In this document: one piece after another, positions 8,625 to 17,251 of the stretch
How positions within the stretch are numbered: the first letter of the stretch is position 1
How the letters are laid out: each line of letters starts with the position of its first letter
Origin: Rhodobacteraceae bacterium UBA2776
GTDB lineage: Bacteria; Pseudomonadota; Alphaproteobacteria; Rhodobacterales; Rhodobacteraceae
Assembly (NCBI GenBank): GCA_002352425.1
Contig: DEIK01000133.1
Span: 17,695 to 37,791, forward strand
Direction of reading: 5' to 3'
DNA length: 20,097 nt
Translations under genes and position numbers: made by a program
The notes under the pieces: model-generated
Seen by the model: the letters and a program-made list of their open reading frames with translations, nothing else
What the model was told of the DNA's origin: nothing
The model's database searches: none

Positions 8625-8657
8625 CGGGCGTATCTTGTGGGATGCGCCCGTTTTTTT
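8625..8657 (+). terminator. Rho-independent terminator after the zeta inhibitor gene
   Basis: CGGGCGTATC and GATGCGCCCG form a 10-bp stem with one G-U pair, a 6-nt loop (TTGTGG) and seven T residues directly after. It lies 30 bp past the stop codon and is the clearest terminator in the window. Confidence 0.9.
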
Positions 8658-8735
8658 ATGTCCAAGTTTATCTGTTAAGTTTTCTTAAGCCCCGCATGAA
8701 TAATGCTGTCCTCCAAACCATCTGGGGGCAATGGC

Positions 8736-10640
8736 ATGGGATTGATAAACACAGGAAACACCAGCACAACCACCGACACCACTACCGGTATCGTCCAACA
8801 CATGCGCAAATATGCACCCCGTCAGGGGGTGTTGTTGCTGATGGCTGCAGGGTTTGTCGCGCTTTTTTATGGCCGCGTGTCAACATTAGAGATGGATAAA
8901 ATCTGGGGCGGCTTTCGCTCAGTCTCTTCTTATCAATGGATCATGGCCTTGTTGGCCACCGCCGCCAGTTTTTGGGCCGTTGGGCGCTATGACGCCGTTG
9001 TGCATAAAATGATGCGCAACAAGGTCGACACGGGCACAGCACATCAAGCTGGAATCGCAGGCATTGCGATCTCGCAAACTTTGGGCATGGGCGTGCTAAC
9101 GGGTGCATTGGTGCGCTGGCGCATGTTGCCGGACGCCAGTCTGTGGCAAGCTACCCGCCTATCGGCTACGGTTGCGGCCAGTTTCTTGGCAGGTTGGGCT
9201 GTGGTCACGGGGTTGGCGTTGCTTATGTTTGCGCCAGATATGCTGGGCGGACGCATGGTTGCGCTGTTGCCGATAGTCGCCGCTCTCGCACTTGTCGTTG
9301 CCTCACTGTTGGGCAGCGGCACAACTGTTTTCGGCCGGCAAATCAAATGGCCCAGCCTGACAACAGTGTTTGCGATCCTATCACTGGCAGCCATCGACAC
9401 AATTGCAGCCGCAATCGCGCTTTACGTCCTGTTGCCCGATGTCGTCGCCCTGCCCCTCACCACACTGTATCCTGCGTTTTTGCTGGCCCTTGGGGCGGCG
9501 ATGGTGTCCGGCACCCCCGGCGGCGTTGGCCCATTCGAGGTCACCTTGCTGGCCCTCTTGCCAAGCGTCAACGCTGAAGCATTGCTGGGCGCTGTATTGG
9601 CCTACCGCGTGATCTATTACGCTATTCCCGCAGTCCTAGCGACGCTGCTTTTGGCCCGTGGGCCGCTCCAGTTGGCCCACCAGACGGTGATGCTGCGCAC
9701 CCCCGACCATTCAGCGCAAAACGCCCTGATCCAAAACGCTCCCTTCGCCGAAGCAAATCTGCTGCGGCAAGGCCCAAAAAAGGTGCTTTATCAAATATCT
9801 AACACGCCACTTCTGCTGACCAGCCAAACCGGTCAAGCCCTAGTGGCCCTGCGCGACCCTCTCCTAACGCGTGATGGACAAAGGGCTGTGCAAACCCTCG
9901 CGAAAGCGGCCAAAGATCAGGCCAAAATTGCCTGCCTTTACAAATGCTCGGCCCGCACCGCCTTGCAAGCCCGTAAAAACGGATTCTTCGTGCTGCCAAT
10001 TGCCCGCGAAGCATGGGTAGACCCGCGCAGCTTCACCACAACAACCCCAAGCCACCGCCAGTTGCGGCGCAAATTGCGCAAAGCTGAAACCGCAAGTATC
10101 GTCACAACCCAACCATCCACATTGCCCATGACTGAAATGGCGCGCATATCTGCAGATTGGGCAATAAGGTCCGGCGGCGAGCGTGGCTTTTCGATGGGCG
10201 TGTTTACCCCTGAATTTGTGCAAACCCAACGCTGTTATCTGGCCACGCAGGACGGCGTGCTACAGGGGTTCATCACCTTAAACACCTGCCAAGCTGAATG
10301 GTCACTCGACCTGATGCGACAAACCGAAACCGCGCCCGATGGCACCATGCATGCCCTGCTGGCCCATGCGATAAGCGACGCCGCAAAACTGGATTTGCCG
10401 CGCCTGTCTTTGGCCGCGATCCCGTTTGAACACAGCAACAGGTTCCTGCACAAATGGATGCAATCGGCCAGCGCCTCGGCTGGACTGAAACAGTTCAAAT
10501 CCGCCTTCTCCCCGCAGTGGCAAACCCTATACATGGCGGCCCCGAACCGGCTGCAATTCGCCTTGGCCGGTTTTGACATCGCCCGTGAAATAACGGGTAA
10601 AACCAACCCGACCACTGGGGCATTGGTGCGTCATTCATGA
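8736..10640 (+). CDS. MprF/LpiA-like phosphatidylglycerol aminoacyltransferase
   Basis: Inner-membrane enzyme expected to transfer an amino acid from aminoacyl-tRNA to phosphatidylglycerol and flip the product, which alters membrane charge and resistance to cationic peptides or acid. The 634-aa protein has an N-terminal membrane half with about eight hydrophobic segments (roughly residues 30-310) containing the flippase-type motif SGTPGGVGPFE, and a soluble C-terminal half resembling the DUF2156 tandem GNAT-like catalytic domain (RRKLRKAE, SGGERGFSMG, DLMR, FEHSNRFLHKW). It is shorter than the Staphylococcus MprF (about 840 aa) because it has fewer membrane helices, as in other proteobacterial LpiA-type proteins. 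I chose the ATG at 8736 because GGGGG lies seven bases upstream; 8703 is possible. The amino acid used cannot be read from sequence. Confidence 0.85.
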   Translation: MGLINTGNTSTTTDTTTGIVQHMRKYAPRQGVLLLMAAGFVALFYGRVSTLEMDKIWGGFRSVSSYQWIMALLATAASFWAVGRYDAVVHKMMRNKVDTGTAHQAGIAGIAISQTLGMGVLTGALVRWRMLPDASLWQATRLSATVAASFLAGWAVVTGLALLMFAPDMLGGRMVALLPIVAALALVVASLLGSGTTVFGRQIKWPSLTTVFAILSLAAIDTIAAAIALYVLLPDVVALPLTTLYPAFLLALGAAMVSGTPGGVGPFEVTLLALLPSVNAEALLGAVLAYRVIYYAIPAVLATLLLARGPLQLAHQTVMLRTPDHSAQNALIQNAPFAEANLLRQGPKKVLYQISNTPLLLTSQTGQALVALRDPLLTRDGQRAVQTLAKAAKDQAKIACLYKCSARTALQARKNGFFVLPIAREAWVDPRSFTTTTPSHRQLRRKLRKAETASIVTTQPSTLPMTEMARISADWAIRSGGERGFSMGVFTPEFVQTQRCYLATQDGVLQGFITLNTCQAEWSLDLMRQTETAPDGTMHALLAHAISDAAKLDLPRLSLAAIPFEHSNRFLHKWMQSASASAGLKQFKSAFSPQWQTLYMAAPNRLQFALAGFDIAREITGKTNPTTGALVRHS

Positions 10641-10725
10641 TCATTATGACGAATAAATAATTGCACAAAGACGCGGCGCGTGGCATTGCACCCCAAAACC
10701 ACGTAATCGTATGAAAGATTTACCC

Positions 10726-11739
10726 ATGACAAACGCACTTAGCCGTATGCTAAACGACCGCGACTGGATTCTGGCAGACGGGGCCACGGGCACCACATTG
10801 TTCAACATGGGTCTTAGCTCGGGCGATGCGCCTGAATTGTGGAACGTGGACGAGCCTGACAAAATCCGCGCGCTTTATAGCGGTGCCGTTAATGCGGGCA
10901 GTGATTTGTTTTTGACCAACAGCTTTGGTGGCAACGCCTCGCGCCTTAAATTGCACGGCGCTGAAAAACGTGCCCGTGAACTGTCACGCATCTCGGCTGA
11001 ATTGGGCCGCGAAATCGCCGATGCGGCAGGACGTCCTGTGGTCGTGGCGGGTTCTGTTGGCCCAACCGGCGAAATCATGGCCCCCTTGGGCGAATTGACC
11101 CATGAATTGGCCGTCGAAATTTTCCACGAACAAGCCGAAGGTTTGAAAGAAGGCGGCGCAGACGTGTTGTGGTGCGAAACCATTTCCGCCCCCGAAGAAT
11201 ACCTTGCCGCCGCCGAAGCCTTTGCTTTGGCCGATATGCCTTGGTGTGGCACCATGAGCTTTGATACGGCTGGGCGCACCATGATGGGCGTGACATCCGC
11301 GGCGATGGTTGCAATGGTCGAAAAGATCAAAAAACCACCGCTGGCCTATGGCGCCAACTGTGGTGTTGGCGCCTCTGACCTGCTGCGCACCATCCTTGGA
11401 TTTGCCGCCGCTGGCTCAGAGATTCCAATCATCTCAAAGGGTAATGCGGGCATTCCAAAATTCCACGATGGCCACATCCACTATGATGGCACCCCCGAAT
11501 TGATGGGCGAATATGCATGTTTGGCCTACGACTGTGGTGCCAAAATCATTGGTGGTTGCTGTGGCACCACACCGGAACATCTGGTCGCAATGCGCGCCGC
11601 CCTAGAAGCCCATACCCCTGGCCCGCGCCCGTCCCTAGACGCAATCGCGGCGGCCCTTGGTGGTTTCTCCTCGGCCTCGGACGGCACGGACGATACAACG
11701 CCCGCACCACGCCAAAATCGCCGTCGCAGCAAGGCTTAG
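10726..11739 (+). CDS. bmt: Homocysteine S-methyltransferase (betaine--homocysteine type)
   Basis: Zn-dependent methyltransferase of the homocysteine S-methyltransferase family (337 aa), a TIM barrel that makes methionine from homocysteine. The N-terminal ADGATGT motif and the three Zn ligands are present: a Cys in GANCG (about 212) and the CC pair in GGCCGTTPEH (about 278-279). An Arg/Lys-rich tail ends the protein. The next two genes encode a corrinoid protein and DUF1638. The methyl donor may therefore be the corrinoid rather than betaine directly, as in the split methionine synthases described in roseobacters. The usual annotation is betaine--homocysteine methyltransferase. I prefer the ATG at 10726 (MTNALSRML, the typical opening) over 10711; neither has a strong ribosome site. 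Confidence 0.88.
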   Translation: MTNALSRMLNDRDWILADGATGTTLFNMGLSSGDAPELWNVDEPDKIRALYSGAVNAGSDLFLTNSFGGNASRLKLHGAEKRARELSRISAELGREIADAAGRPVVVAGSVGPTGEIMAPLGELTHELAVEIFHEQAEGLKEGGADVLWCETISAPEEYLAAAEAFALADMPWCGTMSFDTAGRTMMGVTSAAMVAMVEKIKKPPLAYGANCGVGASDLLRTILGFAAAGSEIPIISKGNAGIPKFHDGHIHYDGTPELMGEYACLAYDCGAKIIGGCCGTTPEHLVAMRAALEAHTPGPRPSLDAIAAALGGFSSASDGTDDTTPAPRQNRRRSKA

Positions 11740-11792
11740 CCGCTAATAGGTCGGTGTAAGAACCGCCAATGTCGCTGGTGAGCAACACAAAC

Positions 11793-11822
11793 TTGCGACA
11801 AAACGTAACGATTGGATATACA
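11793..11822 (+). promoter_or_regulatory. Candidate internal promoter before the corrinoid gene
   Basis: TTGCGA and TATACA are separated by 18 bp in the 122-bp gap between the methyltransferase gene and the corrinoid-protein gene, about 40 bp before the ATG. The match is fair only; an alternating GCGC tract follows it. Confidence 0.3.
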
Positions 11823-11861
11823 AACACCGCGCGTGCGCGCGCCATTGCAGGAACCAATATC

Positions 11862-12560
11862 ATGGCCGAAGAACAAGACATCATCCTGTCAGAACTGTCC
11901 GACGACGAACTTGTGCTGCAAATGCACGACGACCTTTATGACGGCATGAAGGAAGAGATTGAGGAAGGCGTTAACATTTTGCTGGAACGCAAATGGGAAC
12001 CCTACCGCGTCCTAACCGAAGCCCTGGTCGCGGGCATGACCATCGTTGGCCACGATTTCCGCGATGGCATCCTGTTTGTCCCCGAAGTGCTGCTGGCGGC
12101 CAACGCTATGAAGGGCGGCATGGCAATCCTGAAACCCCTGCTGATCGAATCCGGTGCCCCGCGCATGGGCAAAATGGTTATCGGTACGGTAAAGGGCGAC
12201 ATCCACGACATCGGCAAGAACCTTGTCTCGATGATGATGGAGGGCGCCGGTTTTGAAGTGGTTGATCTGGGCATCAACAACCCGGTTGAGGACTACTTGG
12301 AAGCCTTGGAAAAAGAACAGGCCGACATTTTGGGCATGTCCGCTTTGCTAACAACCACCATGCCTTATATGAAAGTCGTGATCGACACGATGATCGAAAA
12401 AGGCATCCGCGACGACTATGTCGTTTTGGTCGGTGGCGCGCCGCTGAATGAGGAATTTGGCAAAGCCATCGGCGCTGACAGCTACTGTCGCGACGCGGCT
12501 GTGGCGGTTGAGACGGCCAAAGATTACATGGCCCGTAAACACAATAAAATGGCGGGATAA
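11862..12560 (+). CDS. Methyltransferase cognate corrinoid protein (MtbC-like)
   Basis: Cytosolic cobalamin-carrying protein of 232 aa that shuttles methyl groups between methyltransferases. It has the four-helix cap domain (about 1-95: LSDDELVLQMHDDLYDG, then GHDFRDGILFVPEVLLAANAM) followed by a Rossmann-like B12 domain with the base-off/His-on motif GDIHDIGKN, in which H115 is the axial ligand. MSALLTT and LVGGAPLN complete the B12 site. This matches the middle part of MetH and the MtbC/MtmC corrinoid proteins. The start at 11862 has AGGA upstream and the usual MAEEQDIILSELSD opening; an earlier in-frame ATG (11769) adds 31 residues with no family similarity. Its neighbours suggest it serves the adjacent homocysteine methyltransferase. 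Confidence 0.92.
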   Translation: MAEEQDIILSELSDDELVLQMHDDLYDGMKEEIEEGVNILLERKWEPYRVLTEALVAGMTIVGHDFRDGILFVPEVLLAANAMKGGMAILKPLLIESGAPRMGKMVIGTVKGDIHDIGKNLVSMMMEGAGFEVVDLGINNPVEDYLEALEKEQADILGMSALLTTTMPYMKVVIDTMIEKGIRDDYVVLVGGAPLNEEFGKAIGADSYCRDAAVAVETAKDYMARKHNKMAG

Positions 12561-12582
12561 TCCACCCGATTGGGGCTCTGTG

Positions 12583-13221
12583 ATGAAACCCGATGATCAA
12601 GATTTAACAGAACGCGGCCTGGAACCAACCGGGGACAAGGGCCGTGTTTTGCTGCTGGCCTGCGGGGCCTTGGCCCACGAGATCCTGACATTGATCAAGG
12701 CCAACAATTGGTCGCATCTGACGCTGACCTGCCTACCCGCCAATCTACATCTATACCCCAAGCGCATCCCGACCGCCGTCGAGCAAGCCGTGCTGAAGCA
12801 TCGCGATGATTATAACGACATATTCGTGGTCTACGCGGATTGCGGCACGGGCGGGCTATTGTTGGATATGTGCAATAAACTGGGGGTCAAAATGGTTGAA
12901 GGCCCACATTGTTATTCGTTTTTTGAAGGCAATGACACTTTCGCCAAATCATCCGCCGACGAAATCACCTCCTTTTACCTGACCGATTTTCTGGTCCGCC
13001 AGTTCGATGCATTCGTGTGGAAACCGCTGGGGTTGGAACGTCATCCCGAGCTGCGCGACATGTATTTCGGCAATTATGAAAAGCTGGTTTATCAGGCCCA
13101 AACCGATGTGCCTGAGCTGGACGAAAAAGCCCGTGAATGTGCTGACCGGTTGGGCTTGAAATACGAGCGCCGTTTCACCGGATACGGCGATCTGGAAATG
13201 ACGCTGCGCACGGTCGGCTAA
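12583..13221 (+). CDS. DUF1638 domain protein of the corrinoid methyltransferase cluster
   Basis: The 212-aa soluble protein matches DUF1638, a family of unknown biochemical role often found beside corrinoid methyltransferase genes. Conserved-looking Cys and His residues recur in LACGALAHEI, LTCLPANLHLYP, VYADCGTGG, MCNKLGVKMVEGPHCYSF, enough for a metal or corrinoid site, although that is inference. It is followed by FYLTDFLVRQFD and a helical C-terminus. The ATG at 12583 lies 22 bp after the corrinoid-protein stop; GGGG is the only upstream Shine-Dalgarno candidate. The frame extends upstream into the corrinoid gene, but the extension is a shadow. Co-directional placement suggests it supports or reactivates the corrinoid enzyme. 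Confidence 0.85.
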   Translation: MKPDDQDLTERGLEPTGDKGRVLLLACGALAHEILTLIKANNWSHLTLTCLPANLHLYPKRIPTAVEQAVLKHRDDYNDIFVVYADCGTGGLLLDMCNKLGVKMVEGPHCYSFFEGNDTFAKSSADEITSFYLTDFLVRQFDAFVWKPLGLERHPELRDMYFGNYEKLVYQAQTDVPELDEKARECADRLGLKYERRFTGYGDLEMTLRTVG

Positions 13222-13227
13222 ACCAAC

Positions 13228-13656
13228 TTAGACCGCACAAGCCTCGCCCGCGATTTTGCGAATCCGCTCGACCATCGCACGCAAACCGTTGCTGCGTTGT
13301 GCCGACAAATGATCATTCAGTTGCAACCGCGCCAATTCGCCGCCCGCGTCGACCTTTAGCACCTCGGCCACCGTCAACCCGTCGAACATCGCGACCAACA
13401 CGGCCACCAAACCGCGCACGATCATCGCATCGCTGTCGCCGCGAAAATGAAACACCGCCGCCTCACCTACCCCGTCCAAATGCGGCACGATCCAAACCTG
13501 GGACGAGCAGCCTTCGACCTTGGTGGCAGGCACCCGCAAAGCATCCTCAAGCGGCTGCATTTCTTTGCCCATATCAATCACAAACCGGTAACGATCTTCC
13601 CAGTCTTCCAGAAAATCGAAATCTTCAACGATGTTTTCAAAGGCGCTTGATGCCAT
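13228..13656 (-). CDS. sufE: SufE-family sulfur acceptor for Fe-S cluster assembly
   Basis: Takes persulfide sulfur from a SufS-type cysteine desulfurase and passes it on to cluster assembly or other sulfur pathways. The 142-aa protein has the expected opening (FENIVEDFDFLEDWEDRYRFVID), the acceptor Cys at about 50 in VEGCSSQVW, and the C-terminal LNDHLSAQRSNGLRAMV segment. The ATG at 13656 is preceded by AGGAG at good spacing; an upstream in-frame ATG adds 26 residues that do not fit the family. It stands alone, converging on the DUF1638 gene with only 6 bp between stops. No suf operon is in the window. Confidence 0.95.
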   Translation of the reverse strand: MASSAFENIVEDFDFLEDWEDRYRFVIDMGKEMQPLEDALRVPATKVEGCSSQVWIVPHLDGVGEAAVFHFRGDSDAMIVRGLVAVLVAMFDGLTVAEVLKVDAGGELARLQLNDHLSAQRSNGLRAMVERIRKIAGEACAV

Positions 13657-13786
13657 TATTTTGCTCCTGATCCGTTGCTCTCCAGATAGTCGGCGACACA
13701 CAAAAGGTCCAGAGCGCATAAACACGGTTTTCAAACCTTGCGCTTTGAGCTAATTCTGTTGGTGAAAAACCTAGGGGCAGACCGAC

Positions 13787-14239
13787 ATGAAAAAACCCAT
13801 CGCCACATTATTGCTAAGCGCGCTGCTTATGACCGGCTGTGCCTCAAAGCTTAATCCGTTCAACTGGTTCAAACGCAGCACCAACGAAACCGTGCAACAA
13901 GTCGCCCCGGGACAAGTGATCGAAAACCGCAATTTGGTGGATCAAGTCATTTCGTTGCAGATCGAAAAAACCAACGGCGGCGCGATCATCCATGCGGTGG
14001 GCCTGCCCCCAAGCCAAGGCTATTGGGATGCGGAACTGGTGCCTGAAAACGATGAAAAGCCTGTCAAAGGCGTATTGACCTACAAGTTCCGTATTGATCA
14101 GCCGTTTGAATTCAAACGCGCCTCCACCCCAACATCACGCGAAGTGGTGGTTGGACATTTTGTGTCCAATATCAAACTGCGCGATGTCACAACCATCCGC
14201 GTTTTGGGCGCGCGAAACGCCCGCTCATCGCGTCGTTAA
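13787..14239 (+). CDS. Small predicted lipoprotein of unknown function
   Basis: The 150-aa protein opens with a short type II signal peptide (MKKPIATLLLSALLMTGC), so it is probably lipid-modified at C18 and membrane-anchored. The mature part has an early NPFNWFKRS segment, then what looks like a beta-rich domain (residues about 45-140) and a basic tail. I do not recognise a characterised family; similar short lipoproteins are common in Rhodobacterales. AGGGG lies nine bases before the ATG. Its stop codon overlaps that of the convergent rnd gene (shared TTAA), so neither gene has its own terminator between them. Confidence 0.85.
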   Translation: MKKPIATLLLSALLMTGCASKLNPFNWFKRSTNETVQQVAPGQVIENRNLVDQVISLQIEKTNGGAIIHAVGLPPSQGYWDAELVPENDEKPVKGVLTYKFRIDQPFEFKRASTPTSREVVVGHFVSNIKLRDVTTIRVLGARNARSSRR

Positions 14240-15393
14240 AGGCTAACCACTTTCACCACAGACCCTTTGGCGGTCAGGGCGATTTCGCCATTGCACAGGC
14301 GCAGCGCGTCCTTGCCAAACACCTCATTGCGCCAACCGGACAGGGATTTTCCGTCCCGCTGTCCCGCTGCAATGGCGTCCAACTCGGCTGAGGTGGCGAT
14401 CAACTTCACCGCAACGCCTTCATTTTCGGCCTTCGACTTCAGCAAAACCCGCAGCAAATCGGCCAACGCCGGATTGACTTGCAGTTTTTCCCGCGACCGA
14501 TCGGGTTTGGGGAAATTCTCGGGCTCAACCTTCAAACCAGCCGCAACAGCGGCCAAAATTCCATCCGCTATGTCGCCACGACGTGCTTCGCGTTGCAACA
14601 GGCGCGAGCGGCCCAAATCCTGCATATTTGCCGGTTTGGTCGAAGCCAGTTCCATAATCGCCTCGTCCTTATAGACGCGGTTGCGCGGTACATTGCGGCT
14701 TTGCGCATAGTTCTCGCGAAACGCCGCCAGCTCACGGGCCAGGGCCAAAAAGCGGCCGGAATTGGTGCGGGTTTTCAGGCGCTTCCAAGCGTTTTCAGGT
14801 GTAATCACATAGGTTTCAGGGCTCAAAAGAACTTTAAGTTCTTCCTCTACCCACTTGCCGCGGTTTGATTTTTCAATCTGGGCGGACAGATACTCATAGA
14901 TTACCCGCAGATGCGTTACGTCGCCCACCGCATAGGTTTTTTGCGCCTCCGTCAATGGGCGGCGTGACCAATCCGTAAAGCGCGAAGATTTGTCTAAGGG
15001 CTCTTTAGCGATTTTACGCACCAAAGTTTCATAGCCAACCTGTTCGCCAAATCCGCACACCATCGCCGCCGCTTGGGTGTCAAACAACGGGACTGGAAAC
15101 ACATTGCCCTCGATAAAGAATATCTCAAGATCCTGCCGCGCAGCGTGGAAAACCTTGACCACATTTTCATCGCGAAACAGATCATAAAGCGGCTCCAGCG
15201 ACAGCCCATCGGCCAGCGGGTCAACCAGCACAGCACATTCGTCGTCGTTGCCTTTGACAGCCATCTGGATCAGGCACAACTTGGAATAATAGGTCCGTTC
15301 CCGCAGAAATTCGGTGTCAATCGTGACATAAGGATGGGCGGCGGCCATTTCGCAGAAATCTGCCAGCTCGCGGGTCGTTGTAAGTGTTTTCAT
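14236..15393 (-). CDS. rnd: Ribonuclease D
   Basis: 3'-5' exoribonuclease that trims tRNA precursors and other small RNAs. The 385-aa protein has a DEDDy exonuclease domain: D26 and E28 in TIDTEF, D88 in HAARQDLEIF, Y154 and D158 in YAVGDVTHL. A helical C-terminal half includes an HRDC-type segment (about 205-290). I start at the ATG at 15393 (MKTLTTTREL, the usual opening); a GTG at 15411 would add six residues but has no ribosome site. It is downstream of purM and purN on the same strand, 67 bp after purN, an arrangement I have seen in related genomes. Confidence 0.95.
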   Translation of the reverse strand: MKTLTTTRELADFCEMAAAHPYVTIDTEFLRERTYYSKLCLIQMAVKGNDDECAVLVDPLADGLSLEPLYDLFRDENVVKVFHAARQDLEIFFIEGNVFPVPLFDTQAAAMVCGFGEQVGYETLVRKIAKEPLDKSSRFTDWSRRPLTEAQKTYAVGDVTHLRVIYEYLSAQIEKSNRGKWVEEELKVLLSPETYVITPENAWKRLKTRTNSGRFLALARELAAFRENYAQSRNVPRNRVYKDEAIMELASTKPANMQDLGRSRLLQREARRGDIADGILAAVAAGLKVEPENFPKPDRSREKLQVNPALADLLRVLLKSKAENEGVAVKLIATSAELDAIAAGQRDGKSLSGWRNEVFGKDALRLCNGEIALTAKGSVVKVVSL

Positions 15394-15460
15394 GTATAAA
15401 ATTTTGCTCACTGCATATGGTTTGGCATTTCATAAGCAACTATGGCCAAAATTAAAAGCC

Positions 15461-16054
15461 TTAAGGCAGGTTCACCATTGTCGCGTCCCCTGCCGCAAAG
15501 CGGCGCAGCACGGCGGGGTAGAGTTGATGTTCCAGCGGCAATACCCGCGCGGCAAGGGTTTCAGGCGTGTCACTGGCCAGCAAAGGCACACGCGCCTGCC
15601 CCAGAATTGGTCCCCCATCCAGTTCGGCCGTGACCTGATGTACAGAGCATCCAGCCTCGGAGTCCCCTGCCTCAATCGCCCGGGCGTGGGTGTTTAACCC
15701 CTTGTATTTAGGCAATAATGACGGGTGAATGTTTAGCATCTGATCCTGCCACTGGCTGGTAAACCCAGCCGTCAAAACCCGCATGAACCCCGCCAAACAA
15801 ATGATGTCAGGGTTATGCGCTGCCAACGTTTTGCTCAACTTCGCCTCGAACGCCGCGCGGTCTTGGCCGTATGGGCGATGGTCCACAACCGCCGTGGCGA
15901 TGCCCATGTCAGCGGCCTTTTCCAACCCACCCGCATCCGCAGAATTGGCCAGCACCAGCACCGGACGCGCCGGATGATCGTCGGTCATGGATTGAGCCAG
16001 CGCCACCATATTTGAGCCGCCACCGGAAATCAGTATGGCAACTCGTTTGCTCAT
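15461..16054 (-). CDS. purN: Phosphoribosylglycinamide formyltransferase (GART)
   Basis: Transfers formyl from 10-formyl-tetrahydrofolate to GAR in step three of purine synthesis. The 197-aa protein has the phosphate-binding ISGGGSNM loop (about 10-16), and the catalytic Asn, His and Asp: N108 and H110 in LNIHPSLLP, D146 in DGGPILGQ. Length is typical. Its ATG overlaps the purM stop (ATGA), so the two are translationally coupled. A small GCCTTAAGGC palindrome covers its stop codon. Confidence 0.97.
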   Translation of the reverse strand: MSKRVAILISGGGSNMVALAQSMTDDHPARPVLVLANSADAGGLEKAADMGIATAVVDHRPYGQDRAAFEAKLSKTLAAHNPDIICLAGFMRVLTAGFTSQWQDQMLNIHPSLLPKYKGLNTHARAIEAGDSEAGCSVHQVTAELDGGPILGQARVPLLASDTPETLAARVLPLEHQLYPAVLRRFAAGDATMVNLP

Positions 16055-17097
16055 AAAAGCGATCCCGAATAGGTCACGCCACTGTTTGCGGTGACTTGGC
16101 CAATGCGAGAAACCGTCTCCCCCTCGGCCTCAAGCAGCGCTGCAATGGCGTCAGCTTGGTCGGCGGAAACCGCCAATACCATGCCAAGACCGGAGTTAAA
16201 GGTCTTGAGCAGCTCCGCCTCGGACATCTTGGCCGTCGCGGTCAACCATTTGAAAACAGGTGGTAATTCCCATGCATTCAGGTCTATCTCGACCCCCATA
16301 CCATCGGGTAGAACCCGTGGGATATTCTCGGTCAACCCGCCGCCTGTGATATGCGCCAAGGCATGCACGCCGCCAGCCCGTATCGCCGCCAATGTCGATT
16401 TCACATATAGGCGCGTTGGCGCAAGCAGCGCCTCACCCAAGGTGCCGTCGGAAAATGGACAATCGGCGTCCCAGCCAAGGCCGGAAACCTCCACCACTTT
16501 GCGCACCAAAGAATAACCGTTGGAATGCACCCCGTCGCTGGCCAGTCCCAGCAAAACGTCGCCAACCGCAACCCCGTCAGGCAAGGTCGCGCCGCGCTCC
16601 ATCGCGCCAACAGCAAAGCCCGCCAGATCAAAGTCGCCGTCATGATACATGCCCGGCATTTCCGCCGTTTCGCCACCGATCAACGCACAACCTGACAGTT
16701 CGCACCCCTTGGCAATGCCTTGGATGATCTGGGCCGCTTGATCCAGTTCCAACTTGCCGGTGGCAAAATAATCCAGGAAAAACAACGGCTCCGCCCCCTG
16801 ACAGATCAGGTCATTCACACACATGGCGACCAGATCAATGCCGATGGTGTCAACCACACCCGTGTCAATCGCGATCCGCAATTTGGTGCCAACCCCGTCC
16901 GTGGCCGCGACCAGAACTGGATCGGTATAGCCCGCCCCTTTTAGGTCAAACAGCGCGCCAAATCCCCCCAGCCCTGACATGACCCCTGGCCGTGCCGTGC
17001 GTTTGGCAGCAGGTTTGATCCGTTCAACCAGTGCATTGCCAGCATCAATATCGACGCCCGCATCCGCATAAGTCAGTCCGTTATTGTCAGAAGTCAT
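16051..17097 (-). CDS. purM: Phosphoribosylformylglycinamidine cyclo-ligase (AIR synthetase)
   Basis: Closes the imidazole ring (FGAM to AIR) with ATP in step five of purine synthesis. The 348-aa protein shows the ATP-grasp-unrelated PurM/SelD fold motifs: GLTYADAGVDIDAGNALV at the start, ATDGVGTKL, MCVNDLICQGAEPLFFLDY, GGETAEMPGMY and HITGGGLTENIPRVLP. I start at ATG 17097 (MTSDNNGLTYADAGVD); an in-frame ATG five codons upstream is also possible. It is first in the purM-purN-rnd run. A 6-bp-stem inverted repeat lies 45 bp before the start. Confidence 0.97.
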   Translation of the reverse strand: MTSDNNGLTYADAGVDIDAGNALVERIKPAAKRTARPGVMSGLGGFGALFDLKGAGYTDPVLVAATDGVGTKLRIAIDTGVVDTIGIDLVAMCVNDLICQGAEPLFFLDYFATGKLELDQAAQIIQGIAKGCELSGCALIGGETAEMPGMYHDGDFDLAGFAVGAMERGATLPDGVAVGDVLLGLASDGVHSNGYSLVRKVVEVSGLGWDADCPFSDGTLGEALLAPTRLYVKSTLAAIRAGGVHALAHITGGGLTENIPRVLPDGMGVEIDLNAWELPPVFKWLTATAKMSEAELLKTFNSGLGMVLAVSADQADAIAALLEAEGETVSRIGQVTANSGVTYSGSLL

Positions 17098-17141
17098 TTG
17101 GCAGCACCCCATCGGTAAGAATCCGTATAGGGGCGGGGTAT

Positions 17142-17157
17142 CAAGCCTACGGGCTTG
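17142..17157. promoter_or_regulatory. Inverted repeat in the purM leader or promoter
   Basis: CAAGCC TACG GGCTTG is a perfect 6-bp inverted repeat with a 4-nt loop, 45 bp upstream of the purM start codon. It is not followed by a T-run on either strand, so it is not a terminator. It could be an operator or a leader hairpin; there is nothing else to support either. Confidence 0.3.
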
Positions 17158-17205
17158 TGTCTATGTGTGTGGCAATGTTTTGACCAATTAACACCATCAA
17201 TCCCC

Positions 17206-17234
17206 TTGACCCGCCGCGTCCACGCAAATACCCA
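17206..17234 (+). promoter_or_regulatory. Candidate tRNA promoter
   Basis: TTGACC and TACCCA are separated by 17 bp and the second box ends 17 bp before the tRNA 5' end, which suits a short precursor. The -35 half is near consensus and the -10 half is weak. Confidence 0.45.
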
Positions 17235-17251
17235 TGCGAAATGACTACAGT

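Noticed and set aside
10629..10651. CGTCAT...ATGACG stem around the stop of the MprF-like gene
   Set aside because: The loop is 11 nt and an A-rich stretch follows rather than a T-run, so it is not a convincing terminator.
15440..15470. GCCTTAAGGC palindrome with following T/A-rich tract after purN as a terminator
   Set aside because: It could only form a 3-bp stem with a 4-nt loop, and rnd follows in the same direction.
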